This document shows positions 36,681-44,681 of a stretch of DNA of 64,000 nucleotides, piece by piece. The DNA lies in the NCBI GenBank assembly GCA_024640765.1, contig JAHEEK010000004.1, positions 276,193-340,192 on the forward strand, given 5' to 3'. Under the pieces are notes generated by a model. The model saw only the letters and a program-made list of their open reading frames with translations. It was not told the DNA's origin and ran no database searches. The translations under genes and the position numbers were made by a program. The stretch comes from Nereida sp024640765. GTDB taxonomy: Bacteria; Pseudomonadota; Alphaproteobacteria; Rhodobacterales; Rhodobacteraceae. Numbering within the stretch: position 1 is the first letter of the stretch; the number at the start of each line of letters is the position of its first letter.

Positions 36681-37948
36681 CTCGTTGCTCTCCTTGGCTT
36701 CGTGGCCGCACCTGCATTTGCACAGACGCCACTGTCAGCTGGTGATTTTCTGCCCGCAGATCCGGCACAGGCGAAAATCGGTCAGCTATTGTTTTACGAT
36801 AAAGTGCTGTCGGGAAATCGCAACATCAGTTGCGGGACGTGTCATCACAATGACCACGCAGGCACCGATGGGCTTAGTCTTGGCATTGGTGAAGGCGGTA
36901 TGGGCGTAGGCCCAAAGCGTACAATTGGGCAAGGCAAAGACCTGATCCGCAAGCGCATCCAGCGCAATGCACCCGCACTTTGGAACATCGGGCACCGCGA
37001 CGTGAAAGTGCTGTTTCATGATGGTCGGCTCTCAGTAAGCGATCTTTACGGCAATGGTTTCAACTCCCCCGCCGAGAATTGGCTGCCGCGCGGCCTTGAT
37101 AACATTTTGGCGGCTCAAGCCCTGTTTTCCATGACAGCCCAATTCGAGACGGCAGGCAATTTGGGCGAGAATGACATTACCCACGCCACACAAATCCGCA
37201 TAGACCGTGCATGGCCACTGATCGCAGAGCGCGTGGCCGCCATCCCTGAGTATGTTGATATGTTTGCGCAAGCGTTTTCGGATGTGTCGTCACCCCGCGA
37301 CATTACGATCGTGCACATCGGCAACGCACTTGGGGCATTCATCATCTCGGAATGGACCAGCATCGACACGATCTATGATCAGAACTTGCGCAATGGCACC
37401 CCGTTGCCGCCCCAAGCCGCGGCAGGCAAAGAGCTCTTCTTCGGTGATGCTGGCTGCTCAGCATGCCACTCTGGCCCTCTGTTTTCAGACCGTGCGTTCC
37501 GTGCCCTTGGCCTGCCCGCTTTTGGGCCTGGCCGTACGCGCAGATTTGATCCTATCCCGCGCGATGTGGGACGAATGGGCAAAAGCGATCGTCTTGAGGA
37601 TGCCTACCGGCTCAAAACGCCCGCTTTGCGCAATGTCGCGGTGACAGCGCCTTACGGTCATAACGGTGCCTACCCGACCTTAGAGCGTATGATCAAACAC
37701 CACCTTGATCCCCTGGCCGAACGTAACGCGTGGCAGCGCCGCATATTGCTGCCATTGATTTTGTCATACAGTCCGACACCCGAGAGATGGCCCGACAGAG
37801 TAGCGTCCTTGATATTGACATCCCCGCGCGAAGTCAGACAGAGATTGACCAAATTATCGCTTTTCTCGAAACCCTCACCGACCCTTCCCCGTATGATCGA
37901 CCATTGGGACGGCCGGAGACAGTACCATCAGGACTTCCCGTTGACTGA
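36597..37948 (+). pseudogene. Di-haem cytochrome c peroxidase (MauG-like), frameshifted near 37730
   Basis: Periplasmic di-haem protein. The leader KLAHLVALLGFVAAPAFAQ is a signal peptide; two haem sites CGTCHH and CSACHS lie about 200 residues apart; the C-terminal part has LKTPALRNVAVTAPYGHNG. After HHLDPLAERNAW the family sequence jumps frame: AAPHIAAIDFVIQSDTREMA and FLETLTDPSPYDRPLGRPET continue one base earlier and end properly at 37946-37948. A one-base loss near 37730 explains this. In the original frame the reading runs on, by chance, into the next gene. The start is uncertain: the ATG at 36597 gives a long N-region and overlaps the divergent Sel1 gene; no better canonical start precedes the signal peptide. 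Confidence 0.75.
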
Positions 37949-38954
37949 CATCAAACAAACCACCGCCAACACCCCGTTTAAGCCTGGGTTTGACCCCCGT
38001 TGGCGTGATGCGCCTGATTATATTCTGGGATGCACCAAAGACATTTGGGAAGACCGCGGTATACACACGCTTAACCACTATTACAGCGATACCATCCATG
38101 TACGCTCTCCTGCCTCTATGGTGATTGGCAACTCGGGCGTTATCCCCGCAACCATGGCAACGCTGTCCGAATTTCCCAACCGCCAGCTTTACTGCGAAGA
38201 CGTCATCTGGTGCGACGCGCCCAACGATGCGCTTTTGTCGTCTCATAGGCTGCTGTGCACTGCCACCCACGAAGGTGCAGGCATGTACGGCAATCCCACG
38301 GGGCGCAATCTCAGCTACCGGATCATTGCCAACTGTCATGCGCAGGCAAATCAGATCGATGACGAATGGCTTGTGCGCGATCAAAGCGCAATTGTTGAGC
38401 AGATGGGCCAAGACATTGTGGACTGGACCCGTGACCTAATCAGTCGCGAAGGTGGCCCTGATGCTTGCGTACGCCCCTTCACGCCTGCGATTGACAGCCA
38501 AGGCCCCTACACAGGAAATGGCAATGACAACCCATGGGGCGCGCAATACGCAGAACATCTGACCGCATTAATGCAGGCAGACTTTGGGACGGTTACCCGC
38601 AACATGGACCGCGCCGTAGAAGGGCACTACTGGCGTCACTCTGACGGGCACGGCACGCCGTTTGTCGACAAGACATGGATGGGCCTTCGCGCGGCGTTTC
38701 CTTCGGCGCAATTTGACGTAATGCAAGTCATCGGTATGGACAACGACTTGATTGGGCCGCGTGCTTCCGTGTTCTTCTCCCTATCGGGGCGCCATGACGG
38801 ATGGGGTACTTTTGGCCATCCTACTGGTGCTGACGTGTTCATCATGGGCTTTGCACAGGCCGAGTTCGGCCCACGCGGCATCCGCCGTGAATATGCACTG
38901 ATCGATGAAACCGCGATTTGGAAACAAATTTTGCTGGCAACGGGCGCTGTATGA
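37941..38954 (+). CDS. SnoaL-like (NTF2-fold) protein, probably two domains
   Basis: A 337-residue protein with the SnoaL/ester-cyclase-like NTF2 fold. The first half carries IHTLNHYYSDTIHVRSPASM and LLCTATHEGAGMYGNPTGRN; the second half has MDRAVEGHYWRHSDGHGTPF and HDGWGTFGHPTGADVFIMG, which look like a second domain of the same type. Substrate and reaction are unknown; such domains act as cyclases, isomerases or binding modules. A TTG at 37941, preceded by AGGA, is the proposed start and overlaps the TGA of the cytochrome c peroxidase gene. Because of the frameshift in that gene the two read as one 850-codon frame, but this is not a real fusion. Confidence 0.75.
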   Translation: MTDIKQTTANTPFKPGFDPRWRDAPDYILGCTKDIWEDRGIHTLNHYYSDTIHVRSPASMVIGNSGVIPATMATLSEFPNRQLYCEDVIWCDAPNDALLSSHRLLCTATHEGAGMYGNPTGRNLSYRIIANCHAQANQIDDEWLVRDQSAIVEQMGQDIVDWTRDLISREGGPDACVRPFTPAIDSQGPYTGNGNDNPWGAQYAEHLTALMQADFGTVTRNMDRAVEGHYWRHSDGHGTPFVDKTWMGLRAAFPSAQFDVMQVIGMDNDLIGPRASVFFSLSGRHDGWGTFGHPTGADVFIMGFAQAEFGPRGIRREYALIDETAIWKQILLATGAV

Positions 38955-39058
38955 CAGGCGCAGTATAGACTTTACGCCCTACCCGTCCCCATATTCATTT
39001 GGCGCTGTGAAACGCAATCAGCGCCAAAGGTGGGCTTAACCTCGTGTCGGCGGCCTAC

Positions 39059-39883
39059 TTAGTCCTTCAGTCCCAGTCCGGCCACGCCTGAATTGCCAAG
39101 CTCTACAGTTGCAAATGGACCCCCGTGGCACATATCCGCTGGATTCTGTGGATCAAGCGGCGGGTGCTCAGCAAATATTTTCTCAGCGAATTGTTCTGCA
39201 TTGTCCTTCGGGCGGTATCCAAGGAACTGCGCCTTTGAATTATCTACGGGGGCGCGATCATTGTCAGAAATACCGTACACAACCGCAAATCCAGTTACTG
39301 GCGTATCAATGGCGCGGGTTACCAACTGGATAAGATCATCATAGCTTAGCCAAGAACCAACAGCACGTGGGTTTGCGACCTCCGCACAAGAATAGATCCG
39401 CATACAGACCGCCTCAATCCCGCGTTTATCCCAGTAAAGCGAGCCAAGGTCCTCAGCAAAGCACTTGGCAAGACCGTAGAACGTATCGGGGCGGTGCGGA
39501 GCATCGGTGCCGATACACTCCGACTTGGGGTGCATGCCAACCGCATGGATAGATGACGCATAGACAATACGGCGCACACCGTTTTGATATGCGGCCTCCC
39601 ACACGTTGTAGGCCCCCATAATATTTGCTGAATGGATTTGCTCCCAGGGCGCTTCATCACCGATAGCACCAAAGTGCACCACCATATCCGCGTCTTTCAA
39701 CAACTGCGTCATCGCCGCAAGGTCTACCAAATCAGCGGCTACATATGTCTCGTTGCTGGCCAAACCTTCAATACTTTCGACGATATCTGTACTCACAAGC
39801 GTTTCACACAGTGCAGAAAGAGGCGCGCGCAACCTTGATCCAAGCCGTCCTGCGGCCCCTGTCAGAACCAGTTTTTTCAACAT
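39059..39883 (-). CDS. NAD-dependent epimerase/dehydratase, uronate dehydrogenase-like
   Basis: A 274-residue short-chain-dehydrogenase-type enzyme. The Rossmann motif is LVLTGAAGRLGSRLR; the catalytic serine/tyrosine/lysine lie in IVYASSIHAVGMHP and TFYGLAKCFAEDLG; and AQFLGYRPKDNAEQFAEKI matches the tail of bacterial uronate dehydrogenases, which oxidise galacturonate or glucuronate to aldarolactones. The exact sugar is inferred from that similarity. The ATG at 39883 has AGGGG nine bases upstream; the ATG at 39892 is too close to it. It is transcribed away from the thiamine operon. Confidence 0.82.
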   Translation of the reverse strand: MLKKLVLTGAAGRLGSRLRAPLSALCETLVSTDIVESIEGLASNETYVAADLVDLAAMTQLLKDADMVVHFGAIGDEAPWEQIHSANIMGAYNVWEAAYQNGVRRIVYASSIHAVGMHPKSECIGTDAPHRPDTFYGLAKCFAEDLGSLYWDKRGIEAVCMRIYSCAEVANPRAVGSWLSYDDLIQLVTRAIDTPVTGFAVVYGISDNDRAPVDNSKAQFLGYRPKDNAEQFAEKIFAEHPPLDPQNPADMCHGGPFATVELGNSGVAGLGLKD

Positions 39884-40000
39884 GAGATACATCCCCTATC
39901 TATCTGCAATACCGTACTTTTTGGCGCCACTTCACGCTTTTCAATCCAAGCCTAACGGAGCCGTTGGGATGGCTCAATGTAAATTCTGCACTCTATCCCC

Positions 40001-40031
40001 TTGCCGCTGCGCATACGATGACTTAGATAAT
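40001..40031 (+). promoter_or_regulatory. Possible sigma-70 promoter of the thiamine operon
   Basis: TTGCCG (40001-40006), a 17-bp spacer, then TAGATA (40024-40029) or the overlapping GATAAT. The predicted start falls just before the riboswitch. The match is moderate and unverified. Confidence 0.35.
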
Positions 40032-40036
40032 ACCCA

Positions 40037-40124
40037 ATCCGTCGGGGGGCCTATCGCAGGCTGAGAGGTGCAGCGCACTGACCCGTCGAACCTGATCCGG
40101 ACAATGCCGGCGTAGGGAACGGGT
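40037..40124 (+). promoter_or_regulatory. TPP riboswitch (THI element)
   Basis: All conserved blocks of the thiamine pyrophosphate aptamer are present: GGGG-GCC at the 5' side, GGCTGAGAGG (40060 region), ACCCGTCGAACCTGATC and GGACAATGCCGGCGTAGGGA. The closing P1 stem can form between 40037-40042 and 40119-40124. The segment GGGAACGGG (40115-40123) can instead pair with CCCGTCCC (40158-40165), excluding P1, which suggests a switching platform before the ribosome site of thiD. Bound TPP is expected to shut off the operon. Confidence 0.95.
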
Positions 40125-40199
40125 GATACGCGTCAAAGCGCATGCAAAAACCCAATCCCCGTCCCGCCAGCTGATGTCCCCAACTTGAACGAGGGCTTC

Positions 40200-41054
40200 A
40201 TGAGCCAGCACACAGACGCGACCCAAGCCGCGAAAACACCCATTGCCCTGACCATCGCTGGTTCAGACAGCGGAGGCGGCGCAGGCGTTCAGGCGGACCT
40301 TAAGGCATTCTCGGCTTTGGGGGTATACGGTGCCAGCGTGCTAACCGCGATCACCGCACAGAACACAGTGACAGTCAGCGCAGTTCACGAAGTCCCCGCA
40401 GATATCGTTGGCGCACAGATCACCGCAGTATTGGGCGATCTGCATGTGGACAGCATCAAAATCGGGATGCTCTTTTCCGTCCCCATCATCAAAGTCATAG
40501 CCGAATGTCTTGATGCCTTCAAAGGCACGGTAATCCTTGATCCGGTGATGATCGCCAAATCCGGCGATGCATTGCTGCAAGCAGACGCAGTCGAGGCGAT
40601 GAAAACATACATGCTGCCGCGCGCGGATCTTTTGACGCCCAACTTACCCGAGGCGGCGGGGCTGCTTGGTACGGCCGAGGCGCAAGACCTAACCCAAGCA
40701 CAGGCCCAAGGGGCCGCACTTTTGGACCTTGGCCTGCGTGCGGTTTTGATGAAAGGCGGGCACAGCGCAGGCGACATTTGCACGGACCTGCTGATCACGG
40801 ATGAGAACGGCGCACGTCGCACCGATCGCTTTGAGGCCCTGCGCGTTCCCACACACAATACCCACGGCACGGGCTGCACCTATTCAGCCAGCATTGCCGC
40901 CTATGTTGCCCGTGGCATGACACTGCCCGAGGCCACAAAAGCTGCTCATACGTATCTTCAAGGGGCTATTCGGGCCGCTGACACCCTACAAATTGGTTCA
41001 GGCCACGGCCCCGTGCATCATTTTTATCAAAGCTGGCAGGACGTACAATCATGA
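40200..41054 (+). CDS. thiD: Hydroxymethylpyrimidine/phosphomethylpyrimidine kinase
   Basis: First gene of the thiamine operon. The enzyme phosphorylates HMP to HMP-P and then to HMP-PP, the pyrimidine donor for ThiE. The 284 residues show TIAGSDSGGGAGVQADLKAF near residue 20, the kinase segment ILDPVMIAKSGDALL, LTPNLPEAAGLLG, and the anion-hole motif HNTHGTGCTYSASIAAY. The ATG at 40200 has GAGGG upstream. The stop overlaps the thiO start in ATGA, showing translational coupling. It lies behind the TPP riboswitch. Confidence 0.96.
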   Translation: MSQHTDATQAAKTPIALTIAGSDSGGGAGVQADLKAFSALGVYGASVLTAITAQNTVTVSAVHEVPADIVGAQITAVLGDLHVDSIKIGMLFSVPIIKVIAECLDAFKGTVILDPVMIAKSGDALLQADAVEAMKTYMLPRADLLTPNLPEAAGLLGTAEAQDLTQAQAQGAALLDLGLRAVLMKGGHSAGDICTDLLITDENGARRTDRFEALRVPTHNTHGTGCTYSASIAAYVARGMTLPEATKAAHTYLQGAIRAADTLQIGSGHGPVHHFYQSWQDVQS

Positions 41055-42034
41055 GCCAAGTCACAATCATCGGTGCGGGAGTTGCGGGTCTGACCATTGC
41101 GCGTGAGGTGCTGGACCGCGGCCTTAAAGTGACATTGATTGACCGCCACGAGGGTATCGGGCCGCATCAATGCTCATGGTGGGCAGGCGGGATGCTTGCG
41201 CCGTTTTGTGAGGGCGAAAGCGCGGAAGAACCGGTTGTGCGTCTTGGTGCTGGTGCTGCGGCATGGTGGCAAAATCACACTGGATTGGTCACGCAGGCAG
41301 GATCGCTTGTCGTCAGCCCGGCCCGTGACCGCGCCGATATGCGCCGCTTTGCACGGCGTACCACAGAATTCCGCGAGATCGGCGCTGAGGAAATCGCCAA
41401 ACTTGAGCCAGATTTAGCCGGACGGTTTAACAACGGGCTTTTGTTCGAAACCGAGGCCCACCTTGCGCCCCGCGAAGCGCTACAAAAACTGCGTGCAGGC
41501 CTGATTGAGGATGGCGCAACGTTTGAGATTGGTGAAGCAGACCCTGATCAGCTTACGGGCCTTGTGGTGGATACACGCGGCTTTGCCGCCAAACCCGCCC
41601 TGCCCGATCTGCGCGGTGTCAAAGGCGAGATGCTCATCCTGAAATGTGATGACGTCAGCCTGTCACGGCCCGTGCGTCTGCTTCATCCGCGCATTCCGCT
41701 TTACGTGGTCCCGCGCGGCGACGGTATTTTCATGCTTGGCGCCACAATGATTGAAAGCAGCGCCTCAGCGCACCCCACGGCCCGCGCGATGCTGGAACTA
41801 TTGTCTGCCGCCTACGCGCTTAACCCCGCCTTTGGTGAGGCTGAAGTTCTGGAAATTGGGGTTGATAGCCGCCCCGCCTTTGCCGACAACCTGCCCCGCA
41901 TTCGCAGGCAGGGAAACATCATCCGCGCCAATGGTCTTTACCGACATGGCTTTCTGCTCTCGCCCGCTTTGGCGCGCATGGTGGCGGATGTGATTACAAA
42001 AGATGAACAACCGGATTTTTACGATGTTGCTTAA
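41051..42034 (+). CDS. thiO: Glycine oxidase ThiO
   Basis: FAD enzyme of 327 residues that oxidises glycine to dehydroglycine for thiazole synthesis by ThiG, the oxygen-dependent alternative to ThiH. It has the dinucleotide motif IIGAGVAGLTIAREVLDRG at the N-terminus, CSWWAGGMLAPFCEGE, and the C-terminal FAD-contact region IIRANGLYRHGFLLSPALA. It overlaps thiD upstream (ATGA) and thiS downstream (11 bp). Use of ThiO fits an aerobic marine bacterium. Confidence 0.94.
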   Translation: MSQVTIIGAGVAGLTIAREVLDRGLKVTLIDRHEGIGPHQCSWWAGGMLAPFCEGESAEEPVVRLGAGAAAWWQNHTGLVTQAGSLVVSPARDRADMRRFARRTTEFREIGAEEIAKLEPDLAGRFNNGLLFETEAHLAPREALQKLRAGLIEDGATFEIGEADPDQLTGLVVDTRGFAAKPALPDLRGVKGEMLILKCDDVSLSRPVRLLHPRIPLYVVPRGDGIFMLGATMIESSASAHPTARAMLELLSAAYALNPAFGEAEVLEIGVDSRPAFADNLPRIRRQGNIIRANGLYRHGFLLSPALARMVADVITKDEQPDFYDVA

Positions 42035-42221
42035 CGTAAACGGAGAGCCCACCGAGACCGACGCCACCACATTGGCCGACTTTTTGGCAAAGCACGGCTT
42101 TGAAGACGCGGTTGTGGCCACAGCGGTCAACGGCGCTTTTGTGGCCAAAACATCGCGCGACAACACACAACTGGCGGCTGGCGATCAGCTTGAAATCCTT
42201 GCACCAATGCAGGGGGGCTAA
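42024..42221 (+). CDS. thiS: Sulfur carrier protein ThiS
   Basis: A 65-residue ubiquitin-like protein ending in ...LAPMQGG; the terminal Gly-Gly is adenylated by ThiF and then carries the thiocarboxylate sulfur for thiazole formation. It opens MLLNVNGEPTETDATTLADF, as in the family. The ATG at 42024 overlaps the end of thiO; a longer frame from 42003 is not supported. AGGGGGG at its 3' end doubles as the ribosome site for thiG. Confidence 0.95.
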   Translation: MLLNVNGEPTETDATTLADFLAKHGFEDAVVATAVNGAFVAKTSRDNTQLAAGDQLEILAPMQGG

Positions 42222-42224
42222 GCG

Positions 42225-42998
42225 GTGCGGCAGTTTTACGGAACAGAACTGGCTAACGGGTTTATGCTTGGCACGGCACTTTACCCGTCCCCCACCATTC
42301 TTGAGCAGGCCTTTCGCCAAAGTGGGGCATCTGTTGCGACCGTTTCGCTGCGCCGCGAAAGCGGGCAAGCACGCGAGGGACAGGACTTTTGGGGCATCAT
42401 CCGCGAGCTTGGTGTACACGTGCTGCCCAACACCGCCGGATGCCACACTGTCAAAGAAGCCGTGACCACCGCCCACATGGCGCGTGAAGTCTTTGGTACC
42501 AAGTGGATCAAGCTTGAGGTCATCGGCGATCAAGACACCCTACAGCCGGACGTGTTTGCCTTAGTCGAGGCTGCCCGCATCTTGGCCGAAGACGGGTTTG
42601 AAGTCTTCCCCTACACCACGGATGATTTGGTGGTAGCCGAGAAGCTGTTGCATGCGGGCTGCGAAGTTTTGATGCCTTGGGGCGCGCCAATCGGCTCGGG
42701 GCTTGGCCTTAACAATATCTACGCGCTGCGTTCAATGCGGGCGCATTTTCCCGATGTGCCATTGGTGGTCGACGCGGGCCTTGGCCTTCCGTCCCAAGCC
42801 GCAGCCGCGATGGAGTTAGGCTATGATGCTGTGTTGCTCAACACCGCTGTGGCCAAAGCCGGTGATCCCGTTGGCATGGCCTGCGCATTCGCCAAAGCCG
42901 TGGAGGCCGGAACATTGGCCGCCACCGCCGACCCGATGGAGCCACGGGACATGGCCGCCCCTTCAACACCGCTTATCGGAAAGGCGTTTTTGTCATGA
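42225..42998 (+). CDS. thiG: Thiazole synthase ThiG
   Basis: Cytoplasmic TIM-barrel enzyme of 257 residues that makes the thiazole phosphate from DXP, dehydroglycine and ThiS-thiocarboxylate. Visible signatures are NGFMLGTALYPSP, VLPNTAGCHTVKEAVTTAHM, WIKLEVIGDQDTLQPD with the Schiff-base lysine, LMPWGAPIGSGLGL and VVDAGLGLPSQAAAAME. A GTG start three bases after the thiS stop, with AGGGGGG upstream, is used. The end overlaps thiE (ATGA). Confidence 0.96.
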   Translation: MRQFYGTELANGFMLGTALYPSPTILEQAFRQSGASVATVSLRRESGQAREGQDFWGIIRELGVHVLPNTAGCHTVKEAVTTAHMAREVFGTKWIKLEVIGDQDTLQPDVFALVEAARILAEDGFEVFPYTTDDLVVAEKLLHAGCEVLMPWGAPIGSGLGLNNIYALRSMRAHFPDVPLVVDAGLGLPSQAAAAMELGYDAVLLNTAVAKAGDPVGMACAFAKAVEAGTLAATADPMEPRDMAAPSTPLIGKAFLS

Positions 42999-43624
42999 GC
43001 CTTGATCGCTTCTACCCTATTTTTGACAGTGCGGCTTGGATCGAACGGCTTGTCCCACTTGGGATCAAATTGGTGCAGCTGCGCATCAAAGATGCCGATG
43101 ATCAAACAATCCGCACCGAGATTTCTGCCGCAAAAAAAGTTTGTGCCCGCACAGGGACCACACTTGTGATCAACGACTACTGGCAAGCGGCAATTGATCT
43201 GGGATGCGACTGGATCCACCTTGGGCAAGAGGATCTGGATGATGCTGACACGGATGCTATCCGCGCTGCGGGCATAAAGCTGGGCATCAGCACTCACGAC
43301 CGCGCCGAACTTTCCCGCGCCATGGCTTTGAAACCGGATTATGTAGCCCTGGGGCCGATTTACCCGACGATCCTCAAGCAAATGAAATGGCATGAGCAAG
43401 GCGTTGAGAAACTTAGCAAATGGCGGGCAGAAATCGGCGACACCCCTCTGATCGCGATTGGTGGAATGACAATTCAGCGCGCGGCAGGTGCTTATGACGC
43501 GGGCGCAGACGTGGTGTCTGCCGTTACAGATATCACCCTTAATGCGGACCCTGAAGCGCAGGTCAAAGCGTGGCTGCACGCAACGCGCACGCCACATTCC
43601 ACCGCACCGCGCGGTGACGCATGA
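42995..43624 (+). CDS. thiE: Thiamine phosphate synthase
   Basis: TIM-barrel enzyme of 209 residues that joins HMP-PP to thiazole phosphate, giving thiamine phosphate. Family segments are KLVQLRIKDADD, TTLVINDYWQAAIDLGCDWI, HLGQEDLDDAD, YVALGPIYPTILKQM and LIAIGGMTIQRAAGAYDAGA. It overlaps thiG and thiF by ATGA junctions. The catalytic K/R loop is slightly unusual in reading PTILKQM instead of the common PTxTK. Confidence 0.93.
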   Translation: MSLDRFYPIFDSAAWIERLVPLGIKLVQLRIKDADDQTIRTEISAAKKVCARTGTTLVINDYWQAAIDLGCDWIHLGQEDLDDADTDAIRAAGIKLGISTHDRAELSRAMALKPDYVALGPIYPTILKQMKWHEQGVEKLSKWRAEIGDTPLIAIGGMTIQRAAGAYDAGADVVSAVTDITLNADPEAQVKAWLHATRTPHSTAPRGDA

Positions 43625-44616
43625 GCCGCTACGCGCGTCAGATGATCCTGCCCCAGATCGGCAAGGCAGGACAGCGCGTCCTTGAGGCCGCGCATGTGCT
43701 TGTGATCGGTGCGGGCGGACTTGGCTGTCCTGTTTTGCAATATCTTGTGGGCGCTGGTGTTGGGCGGATCACCTTGGTGGATGGCGATGTGGTCAGCGAA
43801 AGCAACTTGCACCGTCAAATTCTCTATCGGATGGATGACATCGGTGCGCCGAAAGCAAAAGCGGCGACCACAGCAATGGCGGCGCTAAACCCTGCCTGTC
43901 AGATCACCACCGTTACAGAGCCACTCACCCCCGCTAACGTGGATAATTTGCTGCAAGACGTTACAATCGCCCTTGATTGCGCTGACAGCTTTGCGGCCAG
44001 TTACATCTTGTCAGATGTATGTTTGGCATCACAAACCCCGCTGATCAGCGCGTCAGCATTGGGGACCACAGGTTATGTCGGCGGGTTTTGCGCGGCTGCC
44101 CCTTCTTTGCGTACCGTCTTTCCCGAACTGCCCCAAACGGCCGCAAATTGTGCCTCCACTGGCGTCATGGGACCTGTTGTGGGCACCATCGGCGCGCTAC
44201 AGGCCCAGATGGCGCTGTGCGTTTTGCTAGGCACCCAGCCAAGCCCGCTTGGCCAGTTGATGACCCTGAACCTGAGCGATTTCAGCACAGGCGGGTTTCG
44301 CTTTGATGGCGCCCCCGAGCCTGACGCCAACGATGCGCTTTGCTTTATTGCCCCGCATCAGATCACAGCCACAGACCGCGTGATTGAACTGCGCCCTGAG
44401 GCAGAGGCCCAAGACCCCGTGATCCCGCGCGCAGAGCGCCATTTGGTGCCGGATATGAGCCATATTACACTGACGCCCCCGACGGCACGCACGGTCTTGA
44501 CCTGTCGATCTGGCCTGCGCGCCTGGCAAGCTGCACGCGCATTACAAGTGCGCGGACAGGCGGATTTTGCCCTTATTGCCATGGGCGATACCCCGTCGCT
44601 GCTGACCGATCCATGA
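43621..44616 (+). CDS. thiF: ThiF/MoeB-family adenylyltransferase with short rhodanese-like tail
   Basis: E1-like enzyme of 331 residues expected to adenylate the C-terminus of ThiS. The ATP-binding motif is VLVIGAGGLGCPVLQYLVGAG; DGDVVSESNLHRQILY, NPACQIT and the cysteine of AANCASTGVMGPVVG follow. Two features are odd. The CxxC pairs that bind structural zinc in MoeB and ThiF are absent: the usual CYRCLFPE position reads PSLRTVFPE. The C-terminal end keeps only the active loop of a rhodanese domain, VLTCRSGLRAWQAARAL, whose cysteine could still carry persulfide sulfur. Assignment to thiF rests on the operon. Confidence 0.87.
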   Translation: MSRYARQMILPQIGKAGQRVLEAAHVLVIGAGGLGCPVLQYLVGAGVGRITLVDGDVVSESNLHRQILYRMDDIGAPKAKAATTAMAALNPACQITTVTEPLTPANVDNLLQDVTIALDCADSFAASYILSDVCLASQTPLISASALGTTGYVGGFCAAAPSLRTVFPELPQTAANCASTGVMGPVVGTIGALQAQMALCVLLGTQPSPLGQLMTLNLSDFSTGGFRFDGAPEPDANDALCFIAPHQITATDRVIELRPEAEAQDPVIPRAERHLVPDMSHITLTPPTARTVLTCRSGLRAWQAARALQVRGQADFALIAMGDTPSLLTDP

Positions 44617-44681
44617 CACAAAGCCAATACTCATAAAACGTAATTCTAAACACCCCTTCCCCCTGAAAAAGGACACCCCTG

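Noticed and set aside
36402..38954. An 850-codon reading frame suggesting a novel cytochrome c peroxidase-SnoaL fusion protein.
   Set aside because: The peroxidase C-terminus is found in another frame and the SnoaL gene has its own start; the joined frame arises from a one-base shift, and its first 65 codons lie antisense to the Sel1 gene.
39001..39028. Hairpin GGCGCTG ... CAGCGCC between converging genes.
   Set aside because: Eleven-base loop and no T-run on either side; too weak to call a terminator.
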